From NCBI RefSeq assembly GCF_007970185.1, contig NZ_CP042431.1, positions 3,782,001 through 3,846,000 of the forward strand: a DNA stretch of 64,000 nt, written 5' to 3'. This DNA is from Pseudobacter ginsenosidimutans. GTDB lineage: Bacteria; Bacteroidota; Bacteroidia; Chitinophagales; Chitinophagaceae. Below are positions 52,696 through 60,507 of the stretch, one piece after another. A program made the translations under genes and the position numbers. A model generated the notes under the pieces. That model had not been told where the DNA came from, ran no database searches, and saw nothing but the letters and a program-made list of their open reading frames with translations. Positions within the stretch are counted from its first letter, which is position 1, and every line of letters begins with the position of its first letter.

Positions 52696-52820
52696 TAAAT
52701 GTTCCGGCATCGAAAACATAAGCGAATAACTTCAATAGAATTACCACACCTCACCCCAACCAATCTACAGCCCAACAAACATTCTCCAGCGCTGGTTTGT
52801 TTTTCAGCCGGCGTTCATAC
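52696..52820 (-). repeat. Covarying hairpin repeat, copy 4
   Basis: 125 bp on the minus strand. Inner arms GCCGGC/GCCGG and AAAACA/TGTTTT pair well; the outer arm (GTATGAAC against GTTCATT-like sequence) is weaker than in the other copies. The loop keeps CAGCGCTGGAGAATG, TTGGGCTGTAG, GTAATTCTATTG and TTCGCTTATGTTTT with G-runs. It lies about 70 bp upstream of the YCF48-like gene, G-rich strand sense to it. The 52624-52927 gap holds this repeat and a terminator, nothing else. Confidence 0.68.
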
Positions 52821-52855
52821 CGGCTTTGCGCAACCAGGCACAACAGCCAAAAAAG

Positions 52856-52893
52856 AAAAAGCCTTGGCTGAGTAATCAGCTAAGGCCTTTTTT
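52856..52893. terminator. Strong bidirectional terminator hairpin
   Basis: AAAAAGCCTT-G-GCTGA and TCAGC-T-AAGGCCTTTTTT pair around GTAA. Placed between the repeat copy 4 and the orphan ORF; probably the terminator of a transcript from the right. Confidence 0.75.
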
Positions 52894-52927
52894 GTTTCAG
52901 TCGATCTGCAAATAATTTTCCTAAGTA

Positions 52928-53251
52928 TTGGATCTTTCGGTCGAGTGGCTGTTTGGAGCCGGGGTTTTAAGGATATCGACTGAGAATTTCAATGGAACTT
53001 GGACTCAAAACGGTTTTCTAGATGATATTGAACACGGATCAGGTGGTTTTTCCAGGACAATTATGTTTCCTAATAAAGATTTTACGCTTACAAAAGGACC
53101 AGGTACTTGTACTGAAGGATACTGGTTTACTGTTGAATTTTCAAAAGTATTGGAAAGGAAGAATGGATTTCTGAGGGATATTCAGAAGGATATTTGGATC
53201 AGATGTAGAAACAAAATTACGAACCCTCGATTTATTGACATAGAGCAATAA
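52928..53251 (+). CDS. Orphan ORF of unknown function, possibly a gene remnant
   Basis: The frame gives 107 residues from a TTG and contains Trp/Phe-rich sequence (NFNGTWTQNGFLDDIEHGSG, YWFTVEFSKVLERKNGFLRD). No signal peptide, membrane segment or known motif is visible, and no ATG start lies near. Its DNA is clearly more AT-rich than the neighbouring genes and it follows a terminator, so it may be acquired DNA or the 3' remnant of a longer gene. It is a weak call. Confidence 0.4.
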   Translation: MDLSVEWLFGAGVLRISTENFNGTWTQNGFLDDIEHGSGGFSRTIMFPNKDFTLTKGPGTCTEGYWFTVEFSKVLERKNGFLRDIQKDIWIRCRNKITNPRFIDIEQ

Positions 53252-53348
53252 TGCCCTTTTTTTGCTGTTCAGTTATTACGTTAAGAATAGTATAAAAAAC
53301 ATGTATATCATCGTATATTCCGATGGAAATACGCGTAATTCTACCAGT

Positions 53349-54797
53349 CTAGAATCCTTTTTTGCCTGATTGTAAGGGGGGAAGCACAAAATTGTCCAGC
53401 GCACTTTTCTGTGCGATGGTATTTTCCACCTCCGCGATGGTCCGCGGGGCATTGCGTGATAACAGCTCATAATCCTTCTCTCTGATCAGCAGATCGTCCT
53501 CGATGCGAACCGCGATGGTCCACCATTTTGGATCACAGTTGCTGTTTTTCGGAATATAGATGCCTGGTTCGATTGTGATCACCATTCCTTTTTTAACGGT
53601 ACCGTAATTTCCGCGGTCGTGCACATCCAGTCCGATATGATGACCCAGGCCATGGGGATAATACTTGCCTGCTTCCGATTTGTTTTTGGCGATGCCCAGG
53701 TTTACGAGTCCTTCGAGGATCACTTCACGGGAAACTTTGTCGAGCTCCTGCCAGCTGGCGCCGTCTTTACATAATTTGAAAGCGGCTTCCTGTGCGTCGT
53801 ATACAAGTTGATAGATGAGTTTCTGTTCAGCGGTGAATTTACCATTGGCGGGAATGGTGCGGGTAACATCTGCCGTGTAGCCGTGATATTGCGCGCCCAC
53901 GTCCATCAGCACCATACGGTTGGCCACCTGGAGATCGTTGTTTTCCTGGTAATGCAGCACGCAGCCGTTGTTGCCTGCGCCTACGATACTCGGGTAGCCT
54001 ACTTCTTCTGCGCCGTATTTTTTATGCACGAATTCATGCAGGCCCTGGATCTCACGTTCAGACATATCCGGTTTTACGGCTTTCATCACTTCCACCTGTC
54101 CATTGCAGGAGATCTCCACGGCTTTTCGGAGCAGCGCGATCTCTTCTTCGGTCTTGATCTCCCGCAGCTGGGCTGTGTATTTGTAATAAAGGGTAGTATT
54201 GAATTTCCCTTTTCCATTCAGGGAATCTGAATAACCGGACCTTGCGATGAACTGGTTCATGAGTGCATACAGCCCTTCGCCACGTGTCTGTTTGCGATCC
54301 ATATCCTGTGGAAAACCGTAGAGCAGTACCTGACTGAATTTATCGAAGCTGATGGGATGCTTGCTGAAATCGCCGCCATTGAACACCTGTGCGATCTTCA
54401 GTTTTTGTTTCACTCCTTCTGCTCCGAGGCGGATGCCGGTCCACTGTTCGGCGCCGGGATCGCGTTTCTGTACAAAGAAAAGTTCTTTGTAAGTACTGCC
54501 ATCGGCTGCAGTTTGCGGCTCCTTGAAGATAAAGAGCATGGCATTGGGTTCTGTGTAGCCGGTAAAATAATACAGATCGGGGTTGGGATGATAAACATAG
54601 TCAACGTCGTTGGAGAATTTCCGCATGGGATAGGCGAATACTACGGTAACGGAATTGTCTGGCATCAGTTCCCGGAGGGCTTCTCTTCTTCCTGCATGGA
54701 ATTCAGGACTGAGATAATCCTGGGGTAAATTGTTTTCCTGTGCGGATGCAACGGAAACCAACAGCAGGAACATCATAACAGGGAAGCTTATACGCAT
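53349..54797 (-). CDS. Secreted Xaa-Pro aminopeptidase (aminopeptidase P family, M24)
   Basis: A signal peptide (MRISFPVMMFLLLVSVASAQ) is followed by the aminopeptidase P N-terminal domain (FHAGRREALRELMPDNSVTV) and the pita-bread M24 domain. Metal ligands are in place: MDVGAQYHGYTADVTRTIP (two Asp), HGLGHHIGLDVHD (His), VITIEPGIYIP (Glu) and VRIEDDLLI (Glu). The 482-residue enzyme removes N-terminal residues before proline; the signal peptide places it in the periplasm or at the surface. It is monocistronic. Confidence 0.94.
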   Translation of the reverse strand: MRISFPVMMFLLLVSVASAQENNLPQDYLSPEFHAGRREALRELMPDNSVTVVFAYPMRKFSNDVDYVYHPNPDLYYFTGYTEPNAMLFIFKEPQTAADGSTYKELFFVQKRDPGAEQWTGIRLGAEGVKQKLKIAQVFNGGDFSKHPISFDKFSQVLLYGFPQDMDRKQTRGEGLYALMNQFIARSGYSDSLNGKGKFNTTLYYKYTAQLREIKTEEEIALLRKAVEISCNGQVEVMKAVKPDMSEREIQGLHEFVHKKYGAEEVGYPSIVGAGNNGCVLHYQENNDLQVANRMVLMDVGAQYHGYTADVTRTIPANGKFTAEQKLIYQLVYDAQEAAFKLCKDGASWQELDKVSREVILEGLVNLGIAKNKSEAGKYYPHGLGHHIGLDVHDRGNYGTVKKGMVITIEPGIYIPKNSNCDPKWWTIAVRIEDDLLIREKDYELLSRNAPRTIAEVENTIAQKSALDNFVLPPLQSGKKGF

Positions 54798-55092
54798 ACA
54801 GTTGTTTTTGGTGAGTTTAGAGCGAACTGCATAAATATAAAAAAAGAAACAAAGCCCGGAAAGCGAGGCGGGGCGAATGGCAGAAGTGCAGGCCGGCAGG
54901 CCATTACAGCAGTTGAATGGTAGATGTTGAAGGTTCTGTTGCAGGATTTTCCATCAGTGGAAACCCATTGCAAGTAGTTATGATCCAATCCATCGTATTT
55001 TATGCAGAATTAGCGAAGTACAATTACTGAAAAATGAAATGGTTACAATATTTGAACCCTTTTAAGCGATTTTACAGCGTAACGAAAGAGCA

Positions 55093-55824
55093 GTGAAAAA
55101 TCAATTATATCATTTGATATCAGTGTTGACGGTCGTGGCATATTTTCTGCCCATTGCGATCGTGGCGATCAGAAGACTGTGGAAGGAAACTACTTTACTT
55201 GTTTTTGCAGCTTACTGGGCCCTCAGCGGATTTATCAACATCACAGATAAGATTACCGGCATTCCGGAAAATGTAATGGTCAATATCGGCATCATTTATA
55301 ATATGCTCGATATGCCGCTGGTGATTGCCATTTATTGTTTTACCACCAAACTAAGCGGGATCCGCAATTTCACTCGCATTGTACTTCCCATTTATTTACT
55401 GGCGCTCTGTTTGAACCCGTTTTTTCAGGGTTTGAACTATGATGGTCTCAAATACTTGCTGGGACTGGGTTTGATACTGGTGTTCACCATCATTATCTGG
55501 GACCTGGTGTATCACCTGCGCAAGCTTGAGCATTCTTCGCGCGAAAAGGCGCAGATGCTGATCGACGCAGCCCTGCTGTTCCAGTATGGCACTTATGTGA
55601 TCATTTATATATTCGATTACTTCTGGGTGAAAGCCAGCAATGAAACCGATAATTTCATTATCTATTATATCTCCAGTATCGTTGCGCTCACGGTAGGTAG
55701 TTGCGCTTACCTGCTGGTTCGGAGGCAGGAACCTGCGAAATCCCGACACAAAAAGATCCGGTCAGACCGTAACTCTGACGAACGCAACAAATCGCAGGAA
55801 GATTCCATTTTTACAACTTATTAG
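55093..55824 (+). CDS. Multi-pass membrane protein of unknown function
   Basis: A GTG-started 243-residue protein with about seven hydrophobic segments (LISVLTVVAYFLPIAIVAIR, LLVFAAYWALSGFINITDKI, IVLPIYLLALCLNPFFQG, YLLGLGLILVFTIIIWDLVY, FIIYYISSIVALTVGSCAYL) and a basic C-terminal tail. I do not recognise a family. An AATATTTG box (7 of 8 to TAnnTTTG) lies about 40 bp upstream. The 295 bp before the gene show only this promoter-like box. Confidence 0.65.
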   Translation: MKNQLYHLISVLTVVAYFLPIAIVAIRRLWKETTLLVFAAYWALSGFINITDKITGIPENVMVNIGIIYNMLDMPLVIAIYCFTTKLSGIRNFTRIVLPIYLLALCLNPFFQGLNYDGLKYLLGLGLILVFTIIIWDLVYHLRKLEHSSREKAQMLIDAALLFQYGTYVIIYIFDYFWVKASNETDNFIIYYISSIVALTVGSCAYLLVRRQEPAKSRHKKIRSDRNSDERNKSQEDSIFTTY

Positions 55825-55852
55825 AAAATCAGCTCAATTCTTTGAGCAGCGC

Positions 55853-56758
55853 CTACAGGTCGATAATAGCAAATGCTTTCTCACTGAGGTAGGGGCCGCC
55901 GGGATATTTGGCCGTGTAGTCAAGGTTGATCCAGTATTGTCCATCCTGTTCGTGATAAAAGATATTCTCGATGGCCTGATCGCTGAAGAGATGGATAATA
56001 GCCTGCTGCATTCTTTCAAATGCTTTTTCATCTCCCACATACAATTCAGGATAGAGATGACCTTCAGTCAATACCATCCGGCAATGGCCGCCGATGGCTT
56101 TGAGCGCTGAGGTCATGAGGATGGTATGATCATCACAGTCGCCGCCCATTCCGTTCTGAATGGTTTCCCTTGGCGTGGCGAAATATTCATCACGCTCGGA
56201 GTCCGATACATACTTGAAATGGTTGTTGATGTATTTGAAGAGTGAGAGCTGCCGAACGATGGGACCATACTTGGTATGGTATTCGTCGAAGTAATCCAGG
56301 GAATGTTCCACCGAAAAATTACGCACCACAGAGTCCTGCGAATTCACTTTGGATTGAAGGGCCTTTACTGTTTTTGCGAGGGGGCCTTCGAAGATGGTGG
56401 GGCTCAGTACAAGGTCGATCTCCTTCTGGCTTTTGCGTCCCCAGTTCTGTTCCACCATGGTCCTGTAATCAGACATGATGCGTTTGAAACCGTAACCGTT
56501 GGTGAGCTGGTTATATAGCAGTACCAGCACCAGCAGGGCCACTGCGGGGATGAGGAGGAAACGGAAGAGGCGCAGAACTATCCAGGTGAATACGGCGGCC
56601 AGTATAATGGACACCGTGAGATCGAGGTTCCAGTTCCCGATGATCAATGGCGGAATATACCGGTTGATCAATGGGGCAAGCGGTAATACTGTAAGCGCAC
56701 TAATTATCACCAGCAACCATTTGCGGGTTGCCTTGTACTTATCATCCTGATAGTTCAT
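55853..56758 (-). CDS. Transglutaminase-like membrane protein
   Basis: ATG 56758 (MNYQDDKYKATRKWLLVIIS) is preferred to a TTG ten codons upstream. Three N-terminal membrane segments precede a periplasmic domain with the transglutaminase-like core GGDCDDHTILMTSALKAIGG (catalytic Cys) followed by CRMVLTEGHLYPELYVG and a late Asp region, the Cys-His-Asp order of the family. In bacteria these domains can be proteases or cross-linking enzymes; the activity is not predictable. The stop codon of the unknown membrane gene is 28 bp from this gene's end; they converge. Confidence 0.82.
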   Translation of the reverse strand: MNYQDDKYKATRKWLLVIISALTVLPLAPLINRYIPPLIIGNWNLDLTVSIILAAVFTWIVLRLFRFLLIPAVALLVLVLLYNQLTNGYGFKRIMSDYRTMVEQNWGRKSQKEIDLVLSPTIFEGPLAKTVKALQSKVNSQDSVVRNFSVEHSLDYFDEYHTKYGPIVRQLSLFKYINNHFKYVSDSERDEYFATPRETIQNGMGGDCDDHTILMTSALKAIGGHCRMVLTEGHLYPELYVGDEKAFERMQQAIIHLFSDQAIENIFYHEQDGQYWINLDYTAKYPGGPYLSEKAFAIIDL

Positions 56759-57047
56759 GCCGGGCGTCAACTTATTTAATAAACTCAAATCGTATCAATT
56801 TATGAAATTCAACAATCCATATACGATATGCTGCAATATAGGAACGCAATTGACCGGTACAAATTTTTCTTACGGGTGAATGTATGCAAATTTTAGGCAA
56901 TGGTCTGCCGGAGCAGAAAGCTTCCGGTCACCGCAAAGCAGTGAAGTCAGGTGCAGGTGTAAAAAGGGAGCAGGCAGAAGCGAAGAAAAAATGTTTATAG
57001 GGTGGGAGAAGTAGTGGCGGGACCGGAAGGCCCCGCCTATGAATTTT

Positions 57048-57314
57048 TTATTCATCATCCTCCTCATAATAGGCATCTTCATTATCGTTGTACACAGATT
57101 GCCATTCGCGTACTTTGTCGTCGCTCAGTAATTCCAGGATGTCGAAAATGGGATCATTTTTCTTCTTCCATTCCATCACAGGACCTTCTGCATAGCGTGT
57201 TACATACAGGCAATGATCGGTGTCAACGGTAACCTTGATCAGGGTAACAGGGCTTTCTTCTTTCTCCTGTACCAGGTAATAACAGCCAGTCTCTAACAGA
57301 GCATAAGAATACAT
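57048..57314 (-). CDS. Small acidic protein of unknown function
   Basis: ATG 57314 gives 88 residues (MYSYALLETGCYYLVQEKEE); a GTG five codons upstream is the alternative. It is rich in Glu/Asp and Tyr and ends NDNEDAYYEEDDE. The middle (VDTDHCLYVTRYAEGPVMEW) looks like a small beta protein. No domain is recognised and no signal peptide is present. Confidence 0.6.
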   Translation of the reverse strand: MYSYALLETGCYYLVQEKEESPVTLIKVTVDTDHCLYVTRYAEGPVMEWKKKNDPIFDILELLSDDKVREWQSVYNDNEDAYYEEDDE

Positions 57315-57604
57315 ACGGATCTCCTCCACTCTTTTTTAAAGTTTACAAAAAGAAGAATTAATGGTAGTAAGTCAGTTGGCTTCCCGTTAACCCGGGCGGT
57401 AGAATTTAATGAGCCTGGTAAGGCGAATCGTGGATTGGTTTTGGGATATTTCCACAGGACCAAGGTTCAGGTCAAATGTAAGACTTTATCCTTTCCCGGA
57501 ATGCACCGGGAGGGTACCGCTTGTAAATTTTAGATATTGTTAATTTTTCATCCCTGATTATCAGTTCTTTATCCTTTTAACGATGTTCAGATGCCAGCTT
57601 CAGC
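57315..57604. other. Intergenic region between the small acidic gene and the GAPDH-like gene
   Basis: About 290 bp with no gene. It contains a short CCCGG/CCGGG hairpin near 57497-57512 and AT-rich DNA leading to the promoter-like box at 57605. I see no other structure. Confidence 0.5.
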
Positions 57605-57612
57605 TATATTTG
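57605..57612 (+). promoter_or_regulatory. -7 promoter box of the GAPDH-like gene
   Basis: TATATTTG matches TAnnTTTG exactly, 24 bp before the ATG, which leaves a short leader. No clear -33 TTTG at the standard spacing. Confidence 0.45.
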
Positions 57613-57636
57613 CGCCTGCTTTAATGTTAGAAACCT

Positions 57637-58623
57637 ATGCGAATAGCCATTAATGGGATGGGCAGGATCGGGCGACTGCTTTTCCGTCGCCTTGTGAACC
57701 ATCCCGATATAGACCTTGTAGCCGTGAATGATATCATGGAGCCCGCCAATCTGGAATACCTTCTTCGATATGATTCTGTCTATGGAACATTTCCTCCCTC
57801 TATGGCCCTGGAAAACAACCAGTTGAAAACAGGAGGCAAGTCCGTTTCCGTATTCCAGCAATCTGACCCAACCGCACTTCCCTGGAAAGACCTCGGTATC
57901 GATGTAGTGCTGGAATGCTCTGGCATGTTCACCAATAAAGCCGGCGCCGGCATTCACCTGCAGGGCGGGGCTAAAAAGGTGCTGCTGTCCACCACCGGAT
58001 CAGCAGATATTCCACTCATGATCTATGGATACAATCAGCATGCCCTCACCGCTGAGACCCCAATTCTGAGCCCGGGCGGCTGTATGACCAATTGCTCCAC
58101 ACATATCCTCTATATCCTCAATGCCATTGGTATTGAGTCCGTGCAACTGAATATCCTGCACTCTTACACATCACGCCAGGAACTGGTGGATGCGCCGCAC
58201 AAGCAGTTCCGCAGGGGACGTGCTGCTGCCGAGAGCATCATTCCTGTGGAGATCGATCTGCAAACATCGCTGGAGAAACTATTCCCGATGATGGCGGAGA
58301 AGATCGCTGCCGTGTCTACCCGCGTGCCCGTTGCCAATGGCGCGATGGCGGATTTCACTTTGCAACTGAAGAATAAAGTCACCAAGGAAGAGATCAACAA
58401 GCTGTTCCGCACGGCTGCCCTGAATGAATACAAGGGAATCCTGGAATATACCGAGGATCCGCTGGTAAGCCTGGACATCAAGGGTAACACGCATTCCGTG
58501 ATCGTTGATGGAACGCTCACCACTGTGGTAGGCAATCACCTGAAGCTGATCACCTGGTTCGATAACGAATATGGCTATACGAGCCGTATGATCGACTGGC
58601 TGTTGTACATGCGTCAACTATAA
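57637..58623 (+). CDS. Divergent glyceraldehyde-3-phosphate dehydrogenase-family protein
   Basis: The 328-residue protein has the GAPDH Rossmann start MRIAINGMGRIGRLLFRRLV and NDIMEPANLEYLLRYDSVYG. The active site reads GGCMTNCST (Cys149; canonical SCTTNC) with the His in LNILHSYTS (His175). The catalytic Cys and His are kept, but the STGAA phosphate-site stretch is replaced: IIPVEIDLQTSLEKLFP instead of IIPTSTGAAKAV. The end WFDNEYGYTSRM is normal. It may be a paralogue with different phosphate handling, such as an erythrose-4-phosphate or other aldehyde dehydrogenase; a standard GapA is expected elsewhere. The gene is monocistronic. Confidence 0.88.
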   Translation: MRIAINGMGRIGRLLFRRLVNHPDIDLVAVNDIMEPANLEYLLRYDSVYGTFPPSMALENNQLKTGGKSVSVFQQSDPTALPWKDLGIDVVLECSGMFTNKAGAGIHLQGGAKKVLLSTTGSADIPLMIYGYNQHALTAETPILSPGGCMTNCSTHILYILNAIGIESVQLNILHSYTSRQELVDAPHKQFRRGRAAAESIIPVEIDLQTSLEKLFPMMAEKIAAVSTRVPVANGAMADFTLQLKNKVTKEEINKLFRTAALNEYKGILEYTEDPLVSLDIKGNTHSVIVDGTLTTVVGNHLKLITWFDNEYGYTSRMIDWLLYMRQL

Positions 58624-58631
58624 GGTTGCAT

Positions 58632-58949
58632 TCAGAGATGATCGAGATCAGCGAAGGAGATAGGCTTGGTCAGTACCTGGAACTGAAGGCCCGGAATATC
58701 CGGCGTCTTTGGCTGGTAGCCGCTCATCAGGTATAATTTCAATTCAGGATTCACTTTCAGAAAAGATTCCACCTGCATCCATCCGATGCCGTCCGGGAGG
58801 TTATTGTCCAGGAACAGGATGTCCGGGTGCAGGGTTTGCATTTCCTGCACGCCTTCCTGCAGGGTATGCGTGTAATGAACAACGTAGTTTTTGCGGGAGA
58901 AGTACACTTTCAACAGTGAACAAAGGTCCTGCTCGTCGTCTATGATCAA
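58632..58949 (-). CDS. Receiver-only response regulator
   Basis: The receiver fold IIDDEQDLCSLLKVYFSRKN, DILFLDNNLPDGIGW (phosphoacceptor Asp) and VLTKPISFADLDHL (Lys) is clear. The start is uncertain: no ATG or GTG is in frame near, and beginning at TTG 58949 cuts into the first beta strand (KKILIIDDEQ in the open frame upstream; a CTG and other codons precede it). It ends after the receiver domain, so there is no output domain. The partner kinase is unknown. Confidence 0.75.
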   Translation of the reverse strand: MIIDDEQDLCSLLKVYFSRKNYVVHYTHTLQEGVQEMQTLHPDILFLDNNLPDGIGWMQVESFLKVNPELKLYLMSGYQPKTPDIPGLQFQVLTKPISFADLDHL

Positions 58950-59104
58950 TATTTTCTTCGGGGTGCTCAGGTATTCGGCTTTTTGAACTAACGTTTAGCT
59001 CACTTGTTTAGTTGTGTAAGACCATCTGCATTTTAAGCTGCCTGCATTGAAAGGCATTGTTTTTTAGCAGAAAATTTCGTTCCAAAAATAAAAAAATCAA
59101 TCAT

Positions 59105-59449
59105 ATGGCGGCTGTAGAAGAAAGAAATGAAACCGGACAACTCGCAGATGATGTGATCGAATTAGTACAAACGTACTACAAACTCACGCTGGTAACGGCC
59201 ACCAGGAAGTCTTCAGGGGTTGCGGCATCCATTGTGGTGGTGTTGATAATTTCTGTATTCTTTCTGTTGGTGATCGCATTCGGAGGTCTGTCACTGGGGT
59301 ATTGGTTGGGGAACATCCTCAGCAATATGGCCACCGGCTACCTGATCACGGCTGGTTTCTACCTGCTGGTAGCATTCATTCTGATTGTATCAAGAAAAAA
59401 ACTCTTCGCTTATGTCAGAAACATTATCGTCCGTAAAATATACGAGTAA
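59105..59449 (+). CDS. Holin-family-like small membrane protein
   Basis: ATG 59105 is chosen (MAAVEERNETGQLADDVIEL); the frame continues 16 codons upstream. The 114-residue protein has a cytoplasmic helix and two long hydrophobic segments (AASIVVVLIISVFFLLVIAF, YLITAGFYLLVAFILIVSRK), the layout of holin-superfamily-III/Holin-X-like proteins in non-phage contexts. It overlaps the next gene by 38 bp. No phage gene is nearby, so phage lysis is not implied. Confidence 0.7.
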   Translation: MAAVEERNETGQLADDVIELVQTYYKLTLVTATRKSSGVAASIVVVLIISVFFLLVIAFGGLSLGYWLGNILSNMATGYLITAGFYLLVAFILIVSRKKLFAYVRNIIVRKIYE

Positions 59450-59777
59450 TCCGGTGATCCGGTCTTATGCGGACCTGCTGAAAGAGGAAGAAGCGCTGCG
59501 TCATCAGCTGAGTTTGCAACAGGACGTTGTTGCGGACCAGTGGGAAACGGTGAAGGAGCAATATGCTCCTGCAGCAAAAATGATTTCTTCAGTAGGAAAA
59601 TTCACTTCAGGAAAGGGGATAATAGCTGCCGGTCTGAACCTTGGGCTGGGATTGCTTTTCAGGAAAACAGGCGCACCTGTGATCAGGAATATGGCAACAG
59701 GATATGTTGCGGAAAAAGCGGCAGGACTGCTGGCAGGATTATTCAAAAAGAAGAAAAAGATTCCGGCCCTCAAATAA
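59412..59777 (+). CDS. Small protein with hydrophobic Gly-rich C-terminus, partner of the holin-like gene
   Basis: ATG 59412 (MSETLSSVKYTSNPVIRSYA) is the start that best fits; it overlaps the upstream gene by 38 bp in another frame, a sign of coupling. The 121-residue protein has a helical N-terminus (LLKEEEALRHQLSLQQDVVA) and a Gly/Ala-rich segment (GIIAAGLNLGLGLLFRKTGA) and a Lys-rich end. I do not recognise its family. Its stop abuts the stop of the response regulator gene on the other strand. Confidence 0.65.
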   Translation: MSETLSSVKYTSNPVIRSYADLLKEEEALRHQLSLQQDVVADQWETVKEQYAPAAKMISSVGKFTSGKGIIAAGLNLGLGLLFRKTGAPVIRNMATGYVAEKAAGLLAGLFKKKKKIPALK

Positions 59778-60209
59778 TTAAAATGGGATGGAAGCAGTAT
59801 TCATCCAATAGCTGCGGATCTCAAAGATCACTTTCACCAATGCATCGAAGCTCACGGGCTTCACTACATAGGTATTCGCTCCCAGTTCATAACAACGCCT
59901 GATCTCGTTTTCATTTTTAGTGGTGGTGAAAACAATAACAGGGATCTTCTTTAATTCAGGATGTTGTTTGATCTCCTTCAGTACTTCACGTCCATCTTTC
60001 TTCGGCATATTGAGGTCCAGAAGAATGAAACCGGGATAATTGATATCGAGGGTTTTGCTATGCATAATACCGGTAAGGTATTCAATTAACTCTATCCCGT
60101 TCTCAACAAATTCAAGTGAATCCGTAAAGCCGTTTTCTTCGAATGCAGTCTGCAACAGGAACCTGTCGTCGGCATCGTCTTCGGCTATGAGGATAAAGAG
60201 TTTTTGCAT
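59778..60209 (-). CDS. Receiver-only response regulator (CheY-like)
   Basis: A complete receiver domain in 143 residues: LIAEDDADDRFLLQTAFEEN (acidic pair), FILLDLNMPKKDGREVLKEI (phosphoacceptor Asp65), IPVIVFTTTKNENEIRR and NTYVVKPVSFDALVKV (Lys). No output domain. Such single-domain regulators of the 'AEDDADD' type often work with hybrid histidine kinases in Bacteroidota. No kinase gene is adjacent. It faces the holin-like pair across a shared stop region. Confidence 0.92.
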   Translation of the reverse strand: MQKLFILIAEDDADDRFLLQTAFEENGFTDSLEFVENGIELIEYLTGIMHSKTLDINYPGFILLDLNMPKKDGREVLKEIKQHPELKKIPVIVFTTTKNENEIRRCYELGANTYVVKPVSFDALVKVIFEIRSYWMNTASIPF

Positions 60210-60384
60210 AAAGGGTTGGTAACGTTTCTACAAATGTAATTCCCGGATATGGAATAACAATGGGTACTGGGTATATTTAGCCACTCTATTCTTGCTTCAG
60301 GAAATCCTGTTAGCGCACTGCAGAAACCCGCAGCATCTGCTATGGGGCAGCTTGTAGCAATCACACCCCATCAACATTTTGAGT

Positions 60385-60507
60385 ATGAAAAGTACAAATA
60401 GTACAAAGCTTTACCTGTTGGTAAGCGGTACGGTTTTTTTACTTATCCATTCAGAACAAAGCGAAAAGGGAATCAAAAATGTTGAACCATTAAAATGTGA
60501 AGTATGA
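60385..60507 (+). CDS. Candidate 40-residue small membrane protein
   Basis: The frame starts at ATG 60385 (MKSTNSTKLYLLVSGTVFLL) with one hydrophobic stretch followed by a charged tail. Its stop codon overlaps the ATG of the next gene as ATGA (60504-60507), a classic coupling arrangement. It is short and I know no family, so it is a candidate; it could also be the leader of the next gene. Confidence 0.45.
   Translation: MKSTNSTKLYLLVSGTVFLLIHSEQSEKGIKNVEPLKCEV

Noticed and set aside
54788-54988. 66-codon minus-strand ORF upstream of the aminopeptidase P gene
   Set aside because: No signal, motif or plausible start; it overlaps the peptidase start by 10 bp and looks like open leader sequence.
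59105-59777. Prophage remnant suggested by the holin-like gene
   Set aside because: No endolysin, capsid, tail or integrase gene is near, and holin-like small membrane proteins are common in non-phage settings.
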